This document shows positions 1 through 9,678 of a stretch of 64,000 bases of DNA, one piece after another. The notes under the pieces are model-generated. The model was given only the letters and a program-made list of their open reading frames with translations. It did not search any database and was not told the origin of the DNA. Location of the stretch: assembly GCA_023376005.1 (NCBI GenBank), contig CM042145.1, positions 100,805,756 to 100,869,755 of the forward strand, in the 5' to 3' direction. Positions within the stretch are counted from its first letter, which is position 1, and each line of letters opens with the position of its first letter. Made by a program: the position numbers and the translations under genes. This DNA comes from Doryteuthis pealeii. Taxonomy: Eukaryota > Mollusca > Cephalopoda > Myopsida > Loliginidae.

Positions 1-41
<41 letters not shown>
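1..41. repeat. (TA)n microsatellite
   Basis: Uninterrupted TA dinucleotide run at the window edge; it continues outside the window. The following 42-216 holds nothing I recognise. Confidence 0.95.
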
Positions 42-47
<6 letters not shown>

Positions 48-216
48 GTAACATTGTATTTTATATATGAGTAGGTGATACGTCATTTGTAAGATCGTAA
101 ATTCCAGCGCTATTGTCTTGTGTTCGCTACTAAGGCGGGAAATGAATATAAGGAAACGTTATTGCTTAACAAGAGCAGTTATTCATTTCCGTTATTACAT
201 TAACTACAGCGAATAT

Positions 217-360
217 GCTCGTGTGTAATGGTTATCGTCGAAGGAAATAGAATCGGTGACCCAAGTTCAAATTATGGACGAGGTTGTTTGCGTTTCTGCC
301 CTTGAGAATGGCATGAATCTATATCTTCTCCCCCCTCCACTGCTATAGGTTAATAGGGTT
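217..360 (+). mobile_element. SINE-A, 3'-truncated tRNA-derived SINE
   Basis: Degenerate copy of the commonest SINE here. The head has a tRNA-like A-box region (GTAATGGTTATCGTCG) and a B-box-like GTTCAAATTATGG, followed by the family body (GAGGTTGTTTGCGTTTC, then a CCTCCACTGCTATAGG segment). It stops where the minus-strand SINE-B copy begins. Family consensus as seen across the window: tRNA head, body of about 200 bp, and a 3' end reading GTGCGGAGGGGTTGG, often followed by (TA)n. Confidence 0.7.
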
Positions 361-369
361 AAAAAAAAG

Positions 370-628
370 GCAAAGTTGGCGGAGTGGAATATTGTCGGCA
401 TCAGCCGAACAGCGAGGGAGTCTATCCCCTTTTCGGTAGCGCTCGACCAGGGAGATTGTTTTGGCATCTGAGGTGGAGTGCCACACCTACTGTCAGCTCC
501 CAACTTAACCAACCAGATCAGATTGCCCAATCTGTGCTATACATGCGCTGAGTTGGCGTGGACCGGTATCGAACCAGGAACATGCAGATTCCTAGACAGG
601 TACTCTACCGACTGAACTAGAGCTTCTT
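370..628 (-). mobile_element. SINE-B, tRNA-derived SINE
   Basis: Reverse-strand copy of a second tRNA-derived family. Read on the minus strand it has A-box TAGTTCAGTCGGTAGAG, B-box GGTTCGATACC, CCAACTCAGCGCATG, then the body (TGAGGTGGAGTGCC in plus orientation) and the tail GGCCACTCCGCC. At least eight other copies lie in the window. Confidence 0.8.
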
Positions 629-980
629 AGCACGGTAACCAATCTAAGAGCACTCTGAATTCAAAACCAGCTGTACTCCGGTGTCGTGCATCAATTTTCC
701 ATTTTGACAACATTGTGTAACAAATACTTTAACATCGCATTTCAAGTATCATTTGTCATTAGAGGTTTTGCTATATGTGTTCCTAGATTTCCACCCACGG
801 TTGATATTATCTGCTAAAATGTATGAACACGGCAGGTGCAATTCTGAATATCTTAATCTTTGATTGCCTTTGTTCGGTTTTAACACAATTCAAGTTATTT
901 AAAAACACAAATATTACAGAGTTGTTTTTAGAACATATAAACAGAAGCAATGTAGAAGGAGGAAAGCACAGACACACAGA

Positions 981-1016
981 CATACACACACACACACACA
1001 CAGAATTAAGTAATGT

Positions 1017-1063
<47 letters not shown>

Positions 1064-1139
1064 GCACCAGGTAATTGCCTTTTGGTTGGTTGGTTGATTG
1101 GTTTTGTGGCATATCAACACTTGCTGCATAAGAATTGTG

Positions 1140-1199
<60 letters not shown>

Positions 1200-1200
1200 G
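981..1200. repeat. (CA)n, (CT)n and (GA)n microsatellite cluster
   Basis: (AC)n at about 983-1002, (CT)n at 1021-1058 and (GA)n at 1141-1198 around a short unique spacer. The CT and GA tracts are complementary, so the segment can fold into a long purine:pyrimidine hairpin. Open frames here are low-complexity translations. Confidence 0.9.
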
Positions 1201-1264
1201 GGGGGGTCATAAATGTTGTAATATAGTAAAAGAAACGTATGCAAACGTAACAACTATTATGGTT

Positions 1265-1446
1265 GGCATATATTGATATATATACGTAAACAGATGTACA
1301 TATATACATATACTCATATATACATATAGTTAGATATCTACACATACATATGTACATACATATACATATATATATACACACACACACACAAACAAACACA
1401 CACACACACACACACAAACAAACAAACACACACACACGTGTGTGTA
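1265..1446. repeat. TA/CA-rich compound microsatellite
   Basis: Interspersed TATACATA and (CA)n tracts ending in CACACGTGTGTGTAG. No gene. From 1447 to 1633 the sequence is AT-rich and unrecognised. Confidence 0.85.
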
Positions 1447-1633
1447 GGCTGTAAGAAAAGGAAATTAAAAAAAAAATAACAACCATCTTTATTATATACT
1501 GTTCAAAATTTTGAATAATTAAAGCCTCAGTCTCGATACTTTTTTATCAGGCCACTTTTATTAAATTTGTTGGTTCTACTTCAAACCGATTTTAACATAA
1601 AAATAACAACTAAAATAAGTAAATAAAATATAA

Positions 1634-2797
1634 ATGTATAATATAGATCACTTCCAGAAACTTCTGGGGAACTCACCTAAAATCATAGAAAATAACACCC
1701 AAAACATCATAGATAGACAACTAGACATAAAACTGGGGGATTTCACAACAGAAGAACTCAACGAAGCCTTAAAGAAATTAAAAGGTAGAAAAGCAGCAGG
1801 TCTTGACGAAATACCCCCCGAGGTATGGAAGATGGGAAAGTTCAATGACATACTACTTAGTCTATGCAATGCAATATATAGACAAAATAAAATAGATAAA
1901 TGGACAAAAGGATGCATCCTCCCATTCTCCAAAAAGGGAGACCTAGGAATCGCTAAAAACTACAGAGGCATAACTCTTACTGCTATTGCAGCTAAGATAT
2001 ATAATGCCCTTCTTTTTAATCGCATCCGACTCGAAATGGAGAAAATCCCCAGGAAAAACCAAAACGGTTTCCGCAGAAATCGATCCACACTTCTCAGATC
2101 CTGACTATACGACGGATCATAGAAGGGGTTCGAGCAAAGAATCTAGAGGCAACGCTACTATTCGTAGATTTCTCCAAGGCATTTGATTCCATACACAGAG
2201 GAAAAATGGAACAAATACTACTAGCATATGGTCTCCCCAAAGAAACGGTTGCCGCTATAATGATGCTCTACAAAGACACTAAAGCAATGGTACGCTCACC
2301 TGATGGCGACACAGATTTCTTTGACATCGCCGCTGGAGTACTACAAGGAGATACATTAGCACCATATATATTTATAATATGCCTAGACTATGTACTCCGA
2401 ACATCGTTAGATACCATAAAAGAAAAAGGTTTCACACTAAGAAAGGCAAGGAGCAGGCGATATCCCGCACAAACTGTCACAGATGCAGACTATGTTGATG
2501 ACCTCGCACTTCTTGCAGATACACCAGCACAGGCTGAGTCACATAGCTTGGAGAAGGCAGCAAAGAACATCGGCCTCTATGTGAACTCTGATAAAACGGA
2601 GTTCATGAGCTTCAAAAAGAAAGGAGACATCTCCACACTTGACGGTAAGCCTCTCAAGATAGTAGAGCAATTCACATACCTAGGTAGTAATATCTCATCT
2701 ACATAGAGCGATATCAATACACGAATAAGAAAGGCATGGTTGACGACAAACAAATTATCAGTCATATGGAAATCCGATCTCGCTGAGAGATACCTTT
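1634..2797 (+). pseudogene. RTE-like LINE reverse transcriptase, truncated and frameshifted
   Basis: Remnant of a non-LTR retrotransposon reverse transcriptase, which would copy LINE RNA onto nicked chromosomal DNA. The first frame (1634 to about 2090) holds the fingers region, including GRKAAGLDEIPPEVWK and a KNYRGITL segment. A one-base frameshift near 2090 moves the reading to the frame with motif A (FVDFSKAFD, about 2158-2187) and the catalytic YVDD (2491-2502), followed by STLDGK and FTYLGSNISST. A TAG at 2704-2706 interrupts it; the same frame then continues as IRKAWLTTNKLSVIWKSD until it meets a SINE at about 2797. The upstream endonuclease and the C-terminal domain are missing. The STLDGK segment recurs in the RTE piece at 19.4 kb, and decayed matching DNA in the piece at 16.7 kb. 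RTE assignment is by recognition only. Dead copy. Confidence 0.85.
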
Positions 2798-2900
2798 CCA
2801 CAGGGTATTAGCGCTATGTGAAATGTAGCTTCGTTCAGGATTTGAACTCGGGTCGACGAGTCCATTTTCTATGACTCTAACCATTACACCACGCTTCCAA
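2793..2900 (-). mobile_element. SINE-A head fragment
   Basis: Minus-strand 5' part of SINE-A: ATTACACCACGCTTCC is the reverse of the A-box region and GGATTTGAACTCGGG the reverse of the B box. Its body side abuts the LINE remnant. Confidence 0.75.
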
Positions 2901-2965
2901 GTAGGCCTACCAAGTACTACCACTCCAGGCCCCATCTATGGGTTGAATAGATAAAATAACAAAAA
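2901..2965 (+). mobile_element. SINE-C fragment
   Basis: Short piece of the longer SINE-C family (AGTACTACCACTCC, then CCCATCTATGGGTTGAATAG), abutting the SINE-A head. Confidence 0.55.
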
Positions 2966-2983
2966 CAAGTAAAATATATAACA

Positions 2984-4130
2984 GGGTGTCTATAAAGTCC
3001 TGTAACAGATTTAAAATGTGACAACAAAGATGGCAGTCTTGTTAAAAATACAATAATCAAAACGTACATAAAAAATAAAACTCCAAGAGTTGAACTTTCA
3101 TTTGTTTTTGTTTTTTTATAAATGATTCTATCATTTGTACAACGTGGGTTATTAAGTTTTAAATTTTAGAACTGCTGCAAGACTTTATGATAGGTTTACC
3201 CAAAAATTCGACTGCTTTAAATTAATTAAATCGATTATTTAAGGTCACATTTTTGTCTAAGTCGAAAAGTAGTAACATAATGAGCATCAGAAAAAAAAGC
3301 AAAATAATATTACTCAGGTAATTTATTTTTAATACATTTAAAACTATTTTTTCGGCCAATTTCGATCGCGTATGGCCAAACGCTGTTTAAAGATGGCGTA
3401 AAATCCGTGTTTACAAAATAAATTTAATATTGAAAATAATTTACCAAAAATCAGGGAATTATTCGATTTTAATGGAATTTTCAGTATTAATTTATTAATG
3501 AATGAATTTTATAACACATCAGTTATTTTATTTCAAAACATCAATTAGGTATTTCTGCTATGATAAATTAATATATAAAATTCATTTAAAATATGAGCAG
3601 CATGATGTTAAGTTTAAAATGTCATATTATTAGATTCTAAATTTTTTTTGATAACTGCTTTACTTTAGTATCAATCACCCATATTTTTTAGTCGAAAACT
3701 GTATTGGAAATTTAGCGCCCCCCTTTTAAACGGAACAAATATTGATGTATAGTGTTTTCTTTTATAAGATAATAGCCAATTAAATAATTATCGAAATGAG
3801 TAAAAAAATCTCCAAAAATTTTTTTGTTTGTTTTTATTTTCATTTTATTTTCTGATTTTTGGTACTTATTTACTACCAGAACAGATTCATTACGCCCCCA
3901 AAATAGGGGGGGGGGATTAAAGTTAAGTGACCTGAAAAAAATCAGAAAGTTTTGAAATAAAATAACTGGTGCATTATAAAATCCATTGATTGATAAATCA
4001 ACACTGAAAACTTCATTAAAATCGGATAAATCCCTGATTTTTGGTAATTTTCTTTCAAACGGTAAATTTGTATTGTAAAAACACGGATTTTTCGACAAAT
4101 TGGGTAAAACCTACTTTATGAATACCCTGT
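2984..4130. mobile_element. TIR element GGGTGTC type (MITE), interrupted
   Basis: Left end AGGGTGTCTATAAAGTCC and right end ACTTTATGAATACCCTGT are inverted, as expected for the terminal inverted repeats of a small non-autonomous DNA transposon. The inner part (to about 3190) matches the second copy at 33271-33720. The right end is displaced because another element is inserted at 3191-4113 inside the terminal repeat. No open reading frame. Confidence 0.7.
3191..4113. mobile_element. Non-autonomous DNA element with 8-bp target duplication
   Basis: Inserted inside the GGGTGTC element. The ends are inverted (TAGGTTTACCC at 3191, GGGTAAAACCTA ending at 4113), and CTTTATGA is duplicated on both sides (3183-3190 and 4114-4121). 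An 8-bp duplication is typical of hAT-type transposons. Internally it has inverted segments (CCAAAAATCAGGGAATTA near 3445 and the complement near 4040) and no plausible coding region. A related copy lies at 51545-52965. Confidence 0.7.
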
Positions 4131-4639
4131 ATATAAAATAACTAAGCTACTGGGATAAAGAGAGAAGAACTTGCGCTTCATACCGGATTTCAGTGTTAAT
4201 TAATACTTATTAACTTTGGGTCAAACCCTGGGATAAACATTGTAAAATTAGAGATAATTTTAATGGTATAAAGGTCAATGCACATTCATAGCAGCCAGTT
4301 TGATTCAATCCACCTTGAATTTTTTTTTTTTAGTTGAAACTAAAGGCAACACCCATCATATATATATATATATTTTTAAAAATCGAACACTGACAGATGA
4401 GAGATTGAGACAATAGTAAGAGTTTTAAGGCGATTTAAAATTCAAAATCGATTAGTGATGGCCTTCATTTTGAAATTTCTTTATCCTGACACTGTGTCGT
4501 CCGCTTAATTCATCACTAATCACACACACAGACAGGCTGAACACGGATGTCCTCATTTCTACACACTCACTCGTTTTCTCAATCTCCCCCTCCACACCAC
4601 ACACTCTCCTTACGTATTTACTGAGCTTAGTTTAGTTTG

Positions 4640-4850
4640 GTACAAGGTCACAACTGTGGTACATCCAGTGAAGACTAAACTCTTTGTTAAAATAGTAATG
4701 GTATGCGGGACTAACTCGATAACCATTACTCCATGGCGAGTATATTTAGTGAATCTATCGCAATATGGCACGAGAGCAAAAAAGATAGAGACCAAATAGG
4801 GTTTGAACCCGTTCCTGTAAAGAACCACTAGACTAGCTTATCAGCCATTT
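4640..4850 (-). mobile_element. SINE-D-like tRNA-related repeat
   Basis: Reverse of the family with CAAGCTAGTCTCGCAGATCC and a GACCTTGTGTCACATCC tail: ACAAGGTCACAACTGTGG, CATCCAGTGAAGACTAAACTC and AACCATTACTCCATGG. Divergent. Confidence 0.5.
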
Positions 4851-4871
4851 TAAAGATCCCCCTCTCACCTC

Positions 4872-4896
4872 ACCTCTCTCTCTCTCTCTCTCTCTC

Positions 4897-4932
<36 letters not shown>

Positions 4933-4943
4933 ATTATCAGATC

Positions 4944-5004
<61 letters not shown>

Positions 5005-5016
5005 AATTATCAGATC

Positions 5017-5061
<45 letters not shown>

Positions 5062-5063
5062 TA
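4872..5063. repeat. (CT)n and (TA)n arrays with a repeated AGCAATTATCAGATCCCATCA block
   Basis: A (CT)n tract runs straight into (TA)n. Within the (TA)n the block AAGCAATTATCAGATCCCA recurs (4927-4949 and 4999-5022), and again at about 5670 and 5725. Confidence 0.9.
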
Positions 5064-5084
5064 GCAAATATATGCACCCTCCGG

Positions 5085-5640
5085 GTGCAAGTATTTAAGT
5101 TTTAATGTAATGAAATATCGTATTAAATTAGAGGCAGACAAAAAGATATGTAACAGAGTGGGGGTATAATAGAAAAATAGAAATGAAACTTACTCTTCCA
5201 TCACTCCCGTCTTTCATTGCTGAATTTTACTTATTTAACAATTTAGTTAAATTAGGAAATAAAGAATAAAATGACAGTTATTTTTCTTGTTAATGGATTT
5301 CATTTAAGATTCATTGAAGAGATTTTTGCTTATATTCATTAAAATAAAACCAAACAGTTAGAAATCAATAATACTAAGCACATATTTAATAAAATCACAT
5401 TTTTAATATCAATATGCAAATTAGCCTTCCCATTCACACTGCAAACCGCTATTTTTTTGTATATATAAATACAAGTGCATGTTATTTGTATGTAGATATG
5501 GACAACACTAATAAAAAGGTGAAGAAATTTTATTAATAATTGAGGTTTAAATATAAATAAAATCATGGAGAATGTGATGTAAATAACTATGTTAATTGTG
5601 ACTCGATTAGTAATATAGTTTCGGTTACAGAAAAACACAC
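5085..5640. repeat. AT-rich dispersed repeat, uninterrupted copy
   Basis: Shares long collinear similarity with 51138-53175: both start AAGTATTTAAGTTTTAATG, contain ATATCAATATGCAAATTA and CGTTCACACT or CATTCACACT, and end CCATTATAATAAGATA. The second copy carries about 1.4 kb of extra sequence after CCGCTAT. No coding capacity recognised; class unknown. Confidence 0.7.
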
Positions 5641-5744
5641 AATCTCCATTATAATAAGATATATATAAATATATAAAGCAAATTATCAGATCCCATCATA
5701 TATATATATATTATATATAAATATATAAAGCAATTTATCAGATC

Positions 5745-5788
<44 letters not shown>

Positions 5789-6189
5789 ATTGCATAGACA
5801 CAGAGTCAGTGTTACTTGGTGATAGTTTCTAGTCCATATGATCATCAAACCAAGAGAAACATCATATATATATATGTATATATACATTATGCATAAATCA
5901 TATATATACATTACATATATAATATGTATATATATCATACATATATTATATATACATAATATATATACATATATTATATATACATTATATATTATATATA
6001 CTTTATATATATATCTATATAATATATATACATTATATATATATATATATATTATATATGCATTATATATACATCATATATATATACATCATATATATAC
6101 ATTATATTTACACATATATATACACATCACATATACATAATATATATGCACCACTCACACACACACACACACATATATATATATTTATG

Positions 6190-6230
<41 letters not shown>
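5641..6230. repeat. Complex (TA)n / TATACAT microsatellite
   Basis: Long TA-rich array with the AGCAAATTATCAGATCCCA block at the start, a unique island at about 5786-5865 and a (CA)n stretch near 6155. Open frames through it are low complexity. Confidence 0.95.
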
Positions 6231-6232
<2 letters not shown>

Positions 6233-7001
6233 GACAGCAGCAACAAGTTCTTCCATCCCATTCCTTGATATAGTAGTACACACTCAGAATATTCTAATCT
6301 CCATATCCTTACATACTAAGCCCACTGACAACCACAGATGCCTTTATTTTAATAGCTGTCACTCACTTAATCTTAAAAATTCCATCATATACAGCTCTTG
6401 CTTACGTATCAAGCATATTTACTTTAACCCCGTACATTTGAATATCATTACAATATATATATTTACCAACCCCTCTGCACTAGCAGGATGCGTCACAATT
6501 TGTTAAGCGGAGTTTAACAAGTTTGAGTTTTCCCTCTCCTAAACTGGTTTCCAAAACAAGGTTATAGAGTCCAGTCTGCTCTACTATTCTCCCATAGCTG
6601 GTGGGAGAGTAGTTGGATGCATACCTTTCCCAAGGGTATTAGCGCTATGTGAAATGCAAACAGCCTCGTCCAGGATTTTAACTCGGGCTGACGAGTCCAT
6701 TTCATACGACTCTAGCCACTACACTAGCGCCTCCATATAACATTACATTATAAGTTTATTAGCTCAACGATTCATCCCCTGTGACTAGTCCACAAAAGTA
6801 ATAAAAGAAGAAATTCAAAAAGCATCAGCCCTGAATAGACATAGTGTTTTACAATATAAATTCCCAAATCCTAATAATCGAATCTCCATGCTCTTTGATT
6901 TTGACCATAACACACATAAACTCACTCACACATTGATCCAACACCTCCAACGCATGCAAACAAAACCCAACATCTACTCCATATACAATGAACCACCAAT
7001 G
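6231..7001 (+). pseudogene. Penelope-like retroelement fragments
   Basis: Two open stretches separated by a SINE-A insertion. The first (6231 to about 6440) reads SSIPFLDIVV, then HTKPTDNHRCLYFNSCHS and LKNSIIYSSCLRIKHI. The pattern PFLD, KPTD, HP/HS, K-SI-YS-LR-KRI is what I recall from the RT C-terminal part of Penelope-like elements. The second (about 6795-7001) has no stop and reads KEEIQKASALNRHSVLQYKF to YSIYNEPPMW, consistent with the RT-to-endonuclease linker. A possible third piece lies at 7622-7800. Assignment is by recognition only. Confidence 0.5.
6462..6735 (-). mobile_element. SINE-A
   Basis: Nearly full-length minus copy. It starts at the 3' end ACCAACCCCTCTGCACTAGC, runs through GGATTTTAACTCGGG (B box reversed) and ends at the head CACTACACTAGCGCCTCC. 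It is inserted between the two Penelope-like pieces. Confidence 0.85.
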
Positions 7002-7282
7002 TGGAGGCGCGTGGTGCAATGGTTAGAGTCGTAGGAAATGGACTCGTCGACCCAAGTTCAAATCCTACACCAGGCTGTTTACATTTCACTTAACGTTAAT
7101 AACACTCTAAGGAAAGGTATGCATTCACCCACTCTCTCTCCAGCAATGGGTAAATCGTAGGGCACACTAGGCTTTTTAATCTTGGCTAGGTAACCAGTCT
7201 AGGAGAAGGAAAACTCAATTCAAATCTGTTAAACTCCGCTTAAGAAATTGACCTTCTGTCACATCCTGTTCGTGTGGAGGGT

Positions 7283-7287
<5 letters not shown>
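7002..7287 (+). mobile_element. SINE-A, full length
   Basis: Starts GGAGGCGCGTGGTGCAATGG with the A-box region, B-box GTTCAAATCC near 7056, body and tail CGTGTGGAGGGTTCG, then runs straight into (TA)n at 7287. It follows the Penelope-like reading frame directly. Confidence 0.9.

Positions 7288-7326
<39 letters not shown>
7287..7326. repeat. (TA)n microsatellite
   Basis: TA array between the SINE-A tail and the outer end of the hammerhead foldback. Confidence 0.95.
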
Positions 7327-7329
<3 letters not shown>

Positions 7330-7426
7330 GAATACGATGAGGAAATTAATCCGACAATATGTGAAGAAAATATTTTCAAAAAATATAACAAAAACAGGAT
7401 GTTATGATTAGAGGAAACAATTTTAT

Positions 7427-7471
7427 GTGTCTATACTTAAGTATTTCGGTATTAAACCATCATCAGGACAC
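7427..7471 (-). ncRNA. Hammerhead ribozyme, type I
   Basis: Read on the minus strand: stem I strand GTGTC, core CTGATGA, stem II GGT..ACC with one extra T after the core, GAAA, stem III as the self-complementary ATACTTAAGTAT, A as the base before the cleavage site, then GACAC, which pairs perfectly with GTGTC. All core bases match the hammerhead consensus. The tail runs about 100 bases to (TA)n. Self-cleavage is inferred. Confidence 0.75.
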
Positions 7472-7533
7472 TGTTACAGAAATTTTTGTAAGTACACTTA
7501 ACATTTTTCTCCCTCACAAAAATGTCTGTAACG

Positions 7534-7578
7534 GTGTCCTGATGATGGTTTATTACCGAAATACTTAAGTATAGACAC
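7534..7578 (+). ncRNA. Hammerhead ribozyme, type I
   Basis: Plus-strand partner in the right arm: stem I GTGTC (7534-7538), core CTGATGA (7539-7545), stem II with GGT/ACC, GAAA (7558-7561), stem III ATACTTAAGTAT (7561-7572), A7573 before the expected cleavage site, and GACAC (7574-7578). Same bulged T between core and stem II. Confidence 0.75.
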
Positions 7579-7621
7579 ATAAAATTGTTTCCTCTGATCA
7601 TAACATCCTGTGTATGCTATA

Positions 7622-7800
7622 TTTTTTGAAAATATTTTCTATCACCAATCATCGCTAAAAGACAACCACCCAGTCTATCATCATTTCTCATTTCATCTAA
7701 AAAAGAACTTCTCTAACACCCAGCATCAAGGTAACCATATGTGCAACAAACTCCGTTACTTATTCTGTAAACATCTAGTTTTAGAGAGCTCTAGGAAGTA
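7622..7800 (+). pseudogene. Possible Penelope-like element fragment before the endonuclease
   Basis: Frame reads HQSSLKDNHPVYHHFSFHLK, then NTQHQGNHMCNKLRYLFCKH, which resembles the segment just before a GIY-YIG endonuclease in Penelope-like elements (SSL..., CN.PRC..C). It is short, ends at a TAA and lies outside the right arm of the hammerhead foldback. Confidence 0.35.
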
Positions 7801-8250
7801 AGGGGTATGCTTTCATCACCATTACGCCCAGTTCTACTCTCACCCGGAGTGGTAGAACCTGTTATGACACCATCTATTGGTTAAATAGAAAAAATGAGTT
7901 TTAAAAATGTATTAAAAATTGAGTTTTAAAACTGTTATGACCTGTTTAGGGGGCAATAAACAAATACTCAACACGGAGATAGAAGTAAAGAACAGATGTA
8001 TTCAACACATATCAAGTACAAAATGAGGAGGGTTTCATTGGTACAACGTACACGAAGACATGCACTTGCTACTTCTCACTTTAGCAGCTTTGCTCTGCTA
8101 AATATACCCTTTGGGTAAGTCCATTGTTCTGGTCATAAGTGAGTCACCTACAACAAAAACAAAATTGAATACCCATCAAGAATGAATAAAGCAAAACGTT
8201 TTTGGCATGAAATAACCCAACAAGGGTTGGCATGTCGTAAAATTCAATAA
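7801..8250 (+). mobile_element. SINE-C, interrupted by a solo LTR
   Basis: SINE-C on the plus strand: TTCATCACCATTACGCCC, CGGAGTGGTAGAACCTG, GGTTAAATAG, then after the LTR insertion ATTGAATACCCATCAAG, a tail hairpin GGCATGAAATAACCCAACAA..TTGGCATG, and CAATAAACCAACC. The tail hairpin is shared with the 5S-derived SINE at 29.2 kb. Confidence 0.75.
7933..8155 (-). mobile_element. Solo LTR, 223 bp
   Basis: Begins TGTTATGACC and ends CTACAACA (TGTTR..YAACA ends), flanked by the 5-bp direct repeat AAAAC (7928-7932 and 8156-8160) inside a SINE-C copy whose two halves join without it. On the minus strand there is a TATA-like TATATTTAG, suggesting transcription in that direction. No internal region remains, so the LTR family is unknown. 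Confidence 0.7.
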
Positions 8251-8459
8251 ACCAACCTAGTTTTAGATTCCTCGTTTACTCTACCCAACATATATATTAA
8301 AGTCCAACCCCCAAATCTTTCCCGACATAATATACTACATTTTATACACCAAATTTAACAACGGAGGTTACGTCGAGGAAATATGCATCCGTTTCGCCAA
8401 AAATTCAATAACCACATTTAAAAAAAATTGTAATAGATCACTAAGAAGGCCTGAGCCTA

Positions 8460-8643
8460 TTTTAGTAGTGACCAGGTTTGAATTTAGAGTTTTTCTTCTC
8501 CTAGACTGGTTGCCTAACCAAGGTTAAAGAGCCAGTATGCCCTACTATTTGCCCATAACTGGAGGGAGAATAGCTGGATTCATACCTTTCCCAAGGATAT
8601 TAGCGCTATGTGAACTGTGGCTTCGTCCAGGAATTGAACAAAC
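8460..8643 (-). mobile_element. SINE-A body fragment
   Basis: GGTTTGAATTTAGAG, CTTCTCCTAGACTGG, TTAGCGCTATGTGAAC and TTCGTCCAGGAATTGAAC: SINE-A body up to the B-box region, head missing. Confidence 0.75.
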
Positions 8644-8819
8644 TATCCACGAGAAATCCCCCATACTCCCTTGTGCCCAAGCACTTCAGTCTACCTGGAC
8701 GCACACTGGACAACATCAAATTCATCATAATAAACACAACATTCTGTTCCGTATATACACTAAGAAAACAAGAGATTAAATTGATTTATTAATTACACAT
8801 ACACATCTGTGGATGACTG

Positions 8820-8852
<33 letters not shown>

Positions 8853-8859
8853 CAGTCAT

Positions 8860-8900
8860 CCACAGACTCGTGTTTCGAATTTTACTTCTCATCAATGCGG
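8860..8900 (-). ncRNA. Hammerhead-like motif, downstream repeat of the retrozyme-like unit
   Basis: Minus strand: stem I CCGCA pairs with TGTGG (one G-T), core TTGATGA (C3 replaced by T), stem II GAA/TTC, GAAA, short stem III, C before the cleavage site. One core base differs, so activity is doubtful. Confidence 0.5.
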
Positions 8901-9177
8901 CTCGACTTTTTTTTAACAGTACCTCGAACCGGGATCGAAACCCGACAGAATGTTCGTCTGCTAAGTTCCTTACCCTTGCGGCTATCGGCGGCTGTCAGTC
9001 TAGGGTGAACAATTAATTGCTGCATACTTTATGGCGGTATGTTTTTACAATCTACAATCACCAGAGAAGTAAAATCTGTAAACAGACTGGTAACGGCTTA
9101 TGCCAAACGGTGAAATTTCAATTAATGTCCCCTCCCGGTGCTCAACAATGGGAGTGGGAAGCATATATATCAGTCAT

Positions 9178-9212
9178 CCACAGATATGTGTTTCGAAGTT
9201 TACTTCTCATCA

Positions 9213-9213
<1 letters not shown>
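9178..9213 (-). ncRNA. Hammerhead-like motif, upstream repeat of the retrozyme-like unit
   Basis: Minus strand: core GTGATGA (C3 to G), stem II GAAG TAAA CTTC perfect, GAAA, short stem III, then C and TGTGG. The 5' strand of stem I is replaced by TA repeat sequence, so this copy is truncated. Confidence 0.45.
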
Positions 9214-9216
<3 letters not shown>

Positions 9217-9254
<38 letters not shown>

Positions 9255-9481
9255 GTGTATGTATACATATGTTGTGTGTGTATATATAATGTGTGGATAC
9301 ATATATTCATATTTATATATATACACGCACATATATAGTGTGTGTGTGTATGTGTGTATCTATGTATATATATGCGTGTATGTGTGTGTATGTATACATA
9401 TATCTGTATATACACGTATATATCTGTGTATGTATATACATATGTGTGTATATATACATATATGTGCATATATATGTGTGA

Positions 9482-9543
<62 letters not shown>

Positions 9544-9678
9544 AAGTGTATATGCATATTTGTGTGCATATAGATTTGTATATATATGTATGTATATATG
9601 TATGTAAACGTATATGTATATATAAATACATCCTGTGAATATTTTTTCATATGTGTATACTTATATTTGTGTGTATAT

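Larger units (their letters stand above)
7366..7637. mobile_element. Foldback element carrying two hammerhead ribozymes
   Basis: Two arms of about 85-90 bp (about 7366-7471 and 7534-7637) are inverted copies of each other around a roughly 60 bp centre. Each arm carries a complete hammerhead-like motif, pointing outward (left arm minus, right arm plus). The left tail ends at the (TA)n array. The outer arms contain AAAATATTTTCAAAAAATA and its complement. Confidence 0.8.
8850..9216 (-). mobile_element. Retrozyme-like unit: direct repeats with hammerhead motifs around a tRNA-like body
   Basis: Two direct copies of a roughly 50-bp segment (AGTCATCCACAGA..TGTTTCGAA..TTTACTTCTCATCA in plus orientation) lie 318 bp apart, and each holds a hammerhead-like fold on the minus strand. 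The body between them contains a tRNA-like region on the minus strand: A-box-like TAGCCGCAAGG and T-arm CGGGTTTCGATCCCG. (TA)n arrays flank both ends. Paired hammerhead repeats around a short body are the defining layout of retrozymes, non-autonomous retroelements that spread through circular RNA. The family is not one I know. Confidence 0.6.

Noticed and set aside
807..1486. Open frames of 148 and 190 codons on the minus strand
   Set aside because: They consist of Ser-Leu, Glu-Arg and Cys-Val repeats from (CT)n, (GA)n and (CA)n.
7002..7090. Possible genuine tRNA gene from A and B boxes
   Set aside because: The tRNA-like head is one of many SINE-A copies and continues into the SINE body; no acceptor stem closes it.
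9200..9573. Several overlapping open frames on both strands rich in Tyr, Ile, Val, His and Cys
   Set aside because: They are translations of TA/TG microsatellite in several frames; no biased codon use or domain.
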